From the NCBI GenBank assembly GCA_027485695.1, contig JAIXQO010000002.1, positions 749,212 through 813,211 on the forward strand: a stretch of 64,000 nucleotides of DNA, written 5' to 3'. Under the pieces are notes generated by a model, which was given only the letters and a program-made list of their open reading frames with translations, searched no databases and had not been told where the DNA came from. Each line of letters opens with the position of its first letter. Position 1 is the stretch's first letter. Source of the DNA: Pseudomonadota bacterium. Its GTDB lineage: Bacteria; Bdellovibrionota; UBA1018. Below, piece by piece: positions 58,522 through 64,000 of this stretch. The position numbers and the translations under genes were made by a program.

Positions 58522-59043
58522 CTATGGATAGATCGCTTCTGGTCCCAGATCCGGATCCACTTCGGCGCAAGGATAGACCGATACACGTGGTGCATCGACG
58601 TAACCCGAGTACGTCAGGACTTGTCCGTTCTTGTGATAAGTGGTCGCACGTTGGGTTTTGTTCGCATAGGTCATGACCGTGCCGTTATCGTAGTACACAG
58701 TCGAACCGACTCGGCCTGCGGCGTAAGTAAACACGTTTCCATTGGAGTGGTACCAAGTAGCTCCTTCGGTCCCCACAGAATAAGCGAGCACATTGCCGTT
58801 GTCGTAATACCAGGTGGAACCCTGGGTACCAGCTGCGTACGTCGCTACATTGCCATTCTTGTGATACCAGGTCGCTCCGACCGTGCCGGCCGAATACGTG
58901 AACACTTGGCCGTTCGAGTAGTAAATCGCCGAACCACTCGCGCGCTGAGCGAGACGGCAGAGGCGGTTGAATTCACCGGCGCTCGCATTCGAAACTGAAC
59001 CCACCACGAAAATCGCAGCCAAAATGCCCATGAAAGCCTTCAT
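58522..59043 (-). CDS. Secreted 19-aa repeat protein (MORN-2-like)
   Basis: ATG at 59043 with aggagg upstream; MKAFMGILAAIFVVGSVSNASAG signal peptide; six repeats xATWYHxNGxVxTYAAGTx. Confidence 0.85.
   Translation of the reverse strand: MKAFMGILAAIFVVGSVSNASAGEFNRLCRLAQRASGSAIYYSNGQVFTYSAGTVGATWYHKNGNVATYAAGTQGSTWYYDNGNVLAYSVGTEGATWYHSNGNVFTYAAGRVGSTVYYDNGTVMTYANKTQRATTYHKNGQVLTYSGYVDAPRVSVYPCAEVDPDLGPEAIYP
58594..58935 (-). repeat. Six in-frame 57-bp coding repeats
   Basis: GSAIYYSNGQVFTYSAGTV / GATWYHKNGNVATYAAGTQ / GSTWYYDNGNVLAYSVGTE / GATWYHSNGNVFTYAAGRV / GSTVYYDNGTVMTYANKTQ / RATTYHKNGQVLTYSGYVD. Confidence 0.9.
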
Positions 59044-59179
59044 AAAACCTCCTGAAGAAATCATATTTGGAGGCCGTTTAACGAAGCGCACCGCGAGAGT
59101 CAACTCTCGACTGACAAAAATAAAAGCCCGAAGCGAAACACTTCGGGCTCATACAAAAAGTAAAAAATAAAATCGAAGA

Positions 59180-60046
59180 CTAAGACTTCGACGCCTTGGT
59201 TTCGCCGGCCTTGAGGAGGCCGATTTCACGGAGGCGCTCATCGAGATAAGTGCCAGCCGTGTGTTTTTCCGAGAGACGAATGTCCGCACGTGGATGCAGG
59301 AAAAGTGGCATCGAGTAGCGCGGCATCCGAGACTCCGGTCCGCGAGGGTTCATCACCCGGTGGGTGGTCGAAATGTAGTAACCACCCGATGCTTCCTGAA
59401 GCATGTCGCCTGCATTGATTGCCAGGTCGCCTGGGTTGCACTCGACTTGGTGCCAGTTGCCTTCCAGATCGCGAACTTCGAGGCCAGGCGCGCTTGCGGC
59501 TGGGAGAATCGTGATGAGATTGATGTCTTCATGAGCGGCCGCGCGGATGGCGCCTTCTTCTTCTTCACCGGTCAGTGGTGGATAGTGAATCGGACGCAGG
59601 AGCGTTTCTTTGGATCCTTGGATCATATCGGTGAGCGGCACCGAGAATTTGGAGCGCACGGAGTCCGGAGTATTGTTCTGAATCCAGCCCAGGAGTTCGA
59701 CGGCGAAATCAGTCATCTGTCCATAGAGCTGTTTAGTGCGAGGGCCGACCGAAGCGGGAACCGGAGTCTCCGTAAATAAGTGATAGAACTCTTTCAGGTC
59801 TTTGATCTTACTGTCCTTGGCGTTTTCGCTCTTGAACGGGAAATAACCGGCCTGAGTTTTCGGGTCAAAACGGTCATTCATTTTATCCGATGACGCAAAG
59901 TAGTTCTTCCAGTCATTAAACACATCCCCAATCAACGATTGCGGCAGGGGGTGGTTGCGAATCACCGCGAAACCGGTACGCTTAAGTGACTCGGCAAACT
60001 GGGCTGGGGCTTCAGGATTTCGATAATCAACCGTGAGTACTTTCAT
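59180..60046 (-). CDS. 2-oxoglutarate/Fe(II) oxygenase, isopenicillin N synthase-like family
   Basis: AAHEDINLITILPAASAPGLEVRD ... NAGDMLQEASGGYYISTTHRVMNP ... PRYSMPLFLHP (HxD...H, RxS). Confidence 0.92.
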   Translation of the reverse strand: MKVLTVDYRNPEAPAQFAESLKRTGFAVIRNHPLPQSLIGDVFNDWKNYFASSDKMNDRFDPKTQAGYFPFKSENAKDSKIKDLKEFYHLFTETPVPASVGPRTKQLYGQMTDFAVELLGWIQNNTPDSVRSKFSVPLTDMIQGSKETLLRPIHYPPLTGEEEEGAIRAAAHEDINLITILPAASAPGLEVRDLEGNWHQVECNPGDLAINAGDMLQEASGGYYISTTHRVMNPRGPESRMPRYSMPLFLHPRADIRLSEKHTAGTYLDERLREIGLLKAGETKASKS

Positions 60047-60072
60047 ACAAAAAGGTTTAGCCCTTTTGTATG
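60044..60072 (-). promoter_or_regulatory. Hairpin overlapping the oxygenase start codon
   Basis: CATACAAAA (60044-60052) / TTTTGTATG (60064-60072). Confidence 0.55.
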
Positions 60073-60164
60073 AATCTAACCATTAAATAAATAAAGGTGT
60101 TTATTACGGCTTGTTATCTATTAAACGCATACACACACCCCTTTGGAGCTCTAATTTGACGCGG

Positions 60165-60178
60165 CGGTATAAATACCG
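60165..60178. promoter_or_regulatory. Palindromic operator candidate upstream of the AAA+ gene
   Basis: CGGTAT-AA-ATACCG, 16 bp before the ATG at 60194. Confidence 0.4.
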
Positions 60179-60193
60179 TAGAAAGTTGTCTAA

Positions 60194-61012
60194 ATGAGTT
60201 GGGTTTCGCTCATCCCTCGTAAATTACGCCGCTCCGGATTTCTCGCCTCCCAAGACGATGAAACGCCCTGCTTACTCATCGGCGAAAATGGTTCCGGCAA
60301 AGGCGGTTTCGCCCGTTGGATTCACGAGCATGGCCCACGCGTCGGCCGCCCGGTCGTACTCCTGAATCGCAGGTCCACTTGGGAATCTCAAATTCTAGAC
60401 GCCGGCACCGGCTCCATCATGTTCCCAGAACTCGAATCGATGAATGGAGCCGAGAGTCTCATTCTGGAGCGTTGCCTGAGAAACAAGACCGTCGAACGGG
60501 ACAGCGCTGAATCGGGGCTGAGACTGTACTCCCTCGTGCCCGCGAGGATTTTCGTGACCGCGCTGGAGACTCCGCGCGCCGATTGGTCGCTCTACCCGTT
60601 TTTCAAAGACCACGTACTGCGCATTCCCGCTGTTCGTGAACGCAAGTCGGAGTTCGAGGACCTAGCCGTCATACTCCTCCATGAACTTGCGCACTCACTT
60701 CAGAAAAATCACATAAAGGGGTTCACCCCCGAAGCTCTCAACCGCCTCAAGAATCACACATGGCCCGGCAATTTGCGTGAACTTCGAAACGTGCTTCATT
60801 TCGCGATTTTGGGCGCATCTCAAGACTTGATCTCGCTCGACGACTTGCCGGAGATCGGCCAGACTTGGCTGGATCTCTCCGCCTCACGCGCGTCGTTCGA
60901 GCATACATTTGCGCCAATTCAGATCGAATCCGCGCAGGGACTCGTCGCCGTGCAACCTCTCAGGCAAGAGCCCCGCGTGCCTGCTGCGGGCATTGAATCG
61001 TCCGAAACCTAA
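60194..61012 (+). CDS. Stand-alone, degenerate NtrC-like AAA+ domain protein
   Basis: LLIGENGSGKGGFARWIH; TGSIMFPELESMN at Walker B position; NHTWPGNLRELRNVLHFAI; no GAFTGA, receiver or HTH. Confidence 0.8.
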   Translation: MSWVSLIPRKLRRSGFLASQDDETPCLLIGENGSGKGGFARWIHEHGPRVGRPVVLLNRRSTWESQILDAGTGSIMFPELESMNGAESLILERCLRNKTVERDSAESGLRLYSLVPARIFVTALETPRADWSLYPFFKDHVLRIPAVRERKSEFEDLAVILLHELAHSLQKNHIKGFTPEALNRLKNHTWPGNLRELRNVLHFAILGASQDLISLDDLPEIGQTWLDLSASRASFEHTFAPIQIESAQGLVAVQPLRQEPRVPAAGIESSET

Positions 61013-61116
61013 CGATCTCTCGGGCTGCAACTCTCCTCGTCGAATGAGTACGACTTGGAGGTGAGTCACCCGCGACACTCGCGCTCTCGATCGATTATTC
61101 CGATAACATAGCTACT

Positions 61117-61695
61117 ATGGGTTCAAGGGGTACATGCATTATCATTGCAACTTTGGTGTTTTCAAGTGGATGCCTGGAAATGAAAAACCAGATCCGTGAG
61201 AAAACCTCATCGACTTTCTATAGCTCCATCAACAACTGTACGGTCGACTCTTCGAAAAAGATTGCTCAAGTCAGTCGACGCTTGGCTTCGGCGAACGTTG
61301 CCATCACATCCACGTTCTGCTCCGAACCCGCGCAATACGAATGTTATCGGCGCGTTTTCAGCCCGAAAACCCGCAATACAAAAACTACCGAACAAGAGTG
61401 TGGCGAGCTGCCTGAACTCGGCGGCCGTTTCTGTATGAAATTGTCGACCCAATATTTCGACACGAGCGAGGCTGCTCGTCTTCCGGAGACTAGCTCCCAA
61501 GATCTCGAGATGGGCGGAGAATTCAACCGCACTGAATACGTATGCCATCAGCGCGAGCTCAAAGACGGAGATCTTTTTCTCACCGCGAGCCCGGGTGACC
61601 AACTCAAAGAATCCTTGCTAGCCGCGATCGCGCGCTGCCAAAGCGTGGTGCCTCGACTCTCTGCTGCTCAAACGCAAACGGGAGAAACCCCATGA
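61117..61695 (+). CDS. Hypothetical lipoprotein
   Basis: Lipobox LVFSSGC; 4-bp overlap with the next gene. Confidence 0.65.
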   Translation: MGSRGTCIIIATLVFSSGCLEMKNQIREKTSSTFYSSINNCTVDSSKKIAQVSRRLASANVAITSTFCSEPAQYECYRRVFSPKTRNTKTTEQECGELPELGGRFCMKLSTQYFDTSEAARLPETSSQDLEMGGEFNRTEYVCHQRELKDGDLFLTASPGDQLKESLLAAIARCQSVVPRLSAAQTQTGETP

Positions 61696-62228
61696 AGCAC
61701 GCACATAAGACCGCCGTTTTACTCCTATCGATCGTGCTCATGTCGAGCGACGCTCTCGCCCACGCGCGTTTCAAACTCAATGGCACAACCCCGCCGCGAA
61801 ATAATAGTACAGGTTTGAAAACCGGCCCTTGCGGGAACGTGCCTAGAACGAACAATCCAACCATCCTCGTCGCTGGTCAGACGCTTAAACTCCAATGGGA
61901 AGAAGTGGTCGATCACCCCGGTTACTACCGAGTGGCATTCTCACCGGCAAACGATGCCGGATTCGATCAAAACATTTGGGTCGCAAAAGTCGACGACGTC
62001 AAAGACGTCCACCAATACGAAGCAACCGTCACGGTGCCCAATACGCCTTGCACTCAGTGCTCGTTGCAAATGATTCAGTACATGACGGAGAATAATCCGC
62101 CGTCGCTCTATTACTCTTGTGCGGACATCGAGATCCGCCCGATGGGAACTCCGACACCTACTCCCACCATGACGGTCACGCCGAGCCCGACGCCGACGCA
62201 GACCGAGGCAATTCCTGATTGCCACTGA
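61692..62228 (+). CDS. LPMO-like (SCE4755-type polysaccharide monooxygenase-like) secreted protein
   Basis: Signal peptide ending ALA|HARFKLNG; DHPGYYRVAFSP; CTQCSLQMIQYMTENNPPSLYYSCADIEI; PT-rich tail. Confidence 0.75.
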   Translation: MKHAHKTAVLLLSIVLMSSDALAHARFKLNGTTPPRNNSTGLKTGPCGNVPRTNNPTILVAGQTLKLQWEEVVDHPGYYRVAFSPANDAGFDQNIWVAKVDDVKDVHQYEATVTVPNTPCTQCSLQMIQYMTENNPPSLYYSCADIEIRPMGTPTPTPTMTVTPSPTPTQTEAIPDCH

Positions 62229-62295
62229 TCTGTTACTACCGATTCATGGGTGCCTCCGTGAATCATTCCTGATGACGGACATTGAGCAGTCACGT

Positions 62296-62317
62296 TCGAG
62301 GAATAAAAATTCCTCGA
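62296..62317. terminator. Hairpin, possible terminator without a long U-tract
   Basis: TCGAGGAAT-AAAA-ATTCCTCGA perfect 9-bp arms. Confidence 0.4.
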
Positions 62318-62375
62318 TATTTCCTCGTATCATTGAAGCAAAATCACTTTACACGAGTTTTAGATACACTTAGTT

Positions 62376-62409
62376 AAAGGACCTTCAACCTCCTTCAGAA
62401 AGGTCCTTT
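62376..62409 (+). promoter_or_regulatory. Hairpin directly abutting the start codon at 62410
   Basis: AAAGGACCTT-CAACCTCCTTCAGA-AAGGTCCTTT followed by ATG. Confidence 0.6.
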
Positions 62410-62853
62410 ATGAAAACGTTCATGATCGCTTTAGTTGCCGTTTCCGCTTCTTTCAATGCATTCGCCGAAGAACAAACGAGAACCGACAAAACGGACAACA
62501 AAATTGTCGTCGCAGTAGGAAACTGCACGATCACCACCAAATACGACTCGTTCAATCAGAGAGACGTTTTTGAAGCCACCCTTCCTGCCACGGTCTGCCA
62601 AGAATACAAAACCTACCGCGCAACGGTGACCGGTAGCTTCTGGAACCAAACGGTTACCCCAATTGCTGGCTCGGAAACTTATTCGCACAAACTTGAGAAT
62701 GACACGGAAATCAACACGACCGACGCAACCAACCCAGACGGCTCATCCAACGTGTTCGGCTACCTGAGCGCTCTCAACCAGTGCAACAGCAAGCGCAAAC
62801 TCTTGAACCAACTTCGCGAAGCCCAAAAAGGCAAAGCGAAGTGCTCCCTCTAA
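62410..62853 (+). CDS. Secreted hypothetical protein
   Basis: MKTFMIALVAVSASFNAFAEE signal peptide. Confidence 0.75.
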   Translation: MKTFMIALVAVSASFNAFAEEQTRTDKTDNKIVVAVGNCTITTKYDSFNQRDVFEATLPATVCQEYKTYRATVTGSFWNQTVTPIAGSETYSHKLENDTEINTTDATNPDGSSNVFGYLSALNQCNSKRKLLNQLREAQKGKAKCSL

Positions 62854-62901
62854 TCTGAAATGTATGGGCGCGGGAGCCAAGACTGCTCTCGCGCCTTTTT
62901 T

Positions 62902-63915
62902 ATGAAGAAAATTTCGAACTCCATTTTCATCGCGACGCTCCTCGCATTCGTGCCAGAAGCCGGGGCCGGCAACGACCCGAGCGCGTGGGTTCGTACCAAT
63001 CCCTTTCTGCGTGGCACCGCGCTTCAAGCCGTCCAATTCCGACTCTGTTCAGAGTACCGTGCGACCCGCGACCTCTCGACCTGCTTGAGCGACGGACGAA
63101 AACTGGATGAGATCATTTCTTTCAGTGGCAAACTCTCGGACGCGGAGTACACGCGGCTTGCGCACGCCTTCCAGGCTCCCGTAGACGAAGTGAAAAAAAT
63201 CGCAATCACGGCGATCCATACCGACCGCCTGGCGCCTCTCCTGAAATCATCGTCTACCGTGGGCTACCTTCGAAACGTGAACTTCTATCACCGCTACTCT
63301 CCCGAATTCAATCTTTGGAGCGTCAGCGTTGCTGAGTCTTCATCTAAGTTTGAGGCACTCGAACGAATCGCGGTGTTGTTTCAGGATCTCTCTGAATCCA
63401 AGGAGCACCTCAGCTGGGCGCTCTCCCAAGAATTGCCAAAAATCTCGGTGGACGAACTCTTAAAAACGAACGCCGAGCTCGCTCAAGACCTCAAGCTTGG
63501 AGTCGTCGGCGCAACCGACGTCAAGCACCAAGCCCACTTTCCGGCAGCAGTGTTCAAAAGGGACCCGAGCTCATTCTCACCTGGAGCATACCACTTCTAC
63601 TCGACGGCGTACTGGGTGACCCGCCTCCGCAAATCTGGCGTCTCGCGAGACAACGCGATCCTGCACGCATTTGGAATCCATCTTGCCTATGAGCTCTCCA
63701 GCTTGAGCCAGAACCGGAACCTTTGGCCGGTCGGCTTCTTGCCACTCAAAGTGGATTCCGCCTATAAGTCGCGCGATCTGGCGACTGCGTATTGGGGAGC
63801 AGTCTATGGGGCCGCATTGACTGATCAAAAACCAGTCCCTGCTCCGACCGCGGGGCTCGCCAAACGGCTCCAAACGAACCTCAGAGGCGAAGTACGTCGG
63901 CTTCTCGGCAAATAG
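62902..63915 (+). CDS. Secreted hypothetical protein (337 aa)
   Basis: MKKISNSIFIATLLAFVPEAGAG signal peptide; ATG 62902 preferred over upstream in-frame ATG at 62860. Confidence 0.7.
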   Translation: MKKISNSIFIATLLAFVPEAGAGNDPSAWVRTNPFLRGTALQAVQFRLCSEYRATRDLSTCLSDGRKLDEIISFSGKLSDAEYTRLAHAFQAPVDEVKKIAITAIHTDRLAPLLKSSSTVGYLRNVNFYHRYSPEFNLWSVSVAESSSKFEALERIAVLFQDLSESKEHLSWALSQELPKISVDELLKTNAELAQDLKLGVVGATDVKHQAHFPAAVFKRDPSSFSPGAYHFYSTAYWVTRLRKSGVSRDNAILHAFGIHLAYELSSLSQNRNLWPVGFLPLKVDSAYKSRDLATAYWGAVYGAALTDQKPVPAPTAGLAKRLQTNLRGEVRRLLGK

Positions 63916-64000
63916 AGAGATAGAGAGATAGAGAGATAGAGAGATAGAGAGATAGAGAGATAGAGAGATAGAGAGATAGAGAGATAGAGAGATAGAGAGA
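63912..64000. repeat. Octamer microsatellite (atagagag)n, about 11 copies, open at window end
   Basis: Perfect 8-bp periodicity beginning inside the stop codon of the preceding CDS. Confidence 0.97.

Noticed and set aside
63912-64000. Terminal repeat as a CRISPR array
   Set aside because: Unit is 8 bp with no spacers.

Overview
Gene-dense 64 kb bacterial chromosomal window. Gene content suggests a Bdellovibrionota/Oligoflexia-type Gram-negative, but this is inference with no marker search. I see no rRNA, tRNA, CRISPR array, phage or transposase gene. Housekeeping and core loci: murJ, pcrA/uvrD-type helicase, RsuA- and RluA-type pseudouridine synthases, arsR-feoA-feoB, ResB/CcsA cytochrome c biogenesis, RlmL- and RlmI-like methyltransferases, Bcp peroxiredoxin, NFACT/RqcH-like protein, poly(A) polymerase/CCA transferase family, ftsK, ROK kinase, a two-component system, epmA-like, a heterodimeric ABC exporter and a BMP-type ABC importer. 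Between these lie many secreted or lipoprotein genes without clear family assignment. Most notable observations: (1) a ~560 bp four-helix-bundle (23S IVS-protein family) gene flanked by imperfect inverted repeats, inserted outside rRNA, one arm of which supplies the last codons of the neighbouring gene; (2) that neighbour is a biotin-carboxylase-like protein lacking several catalytic residues and the biotinyl lysine; (3) a 28-33 kb block of secreted proteins, including a tandem pair with TIKI/TraB/EreA-like motifs; (4) an LPMO-like protein with a predicted N-terminal His; (5) a six-copy 19-aa alternating repeat protein; (6) two NtrC-like AAA+ proteins without GAFTGA; (7) an ABC permease fused in frame to a lipoprotein-like domain; (8) several hairpins or palindromes sitting on or abutting start codons; (9) an octamer microsatellite starting at a stop codon and running off the window end. 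All family calls are from reading motifs by eye; no database search was run.
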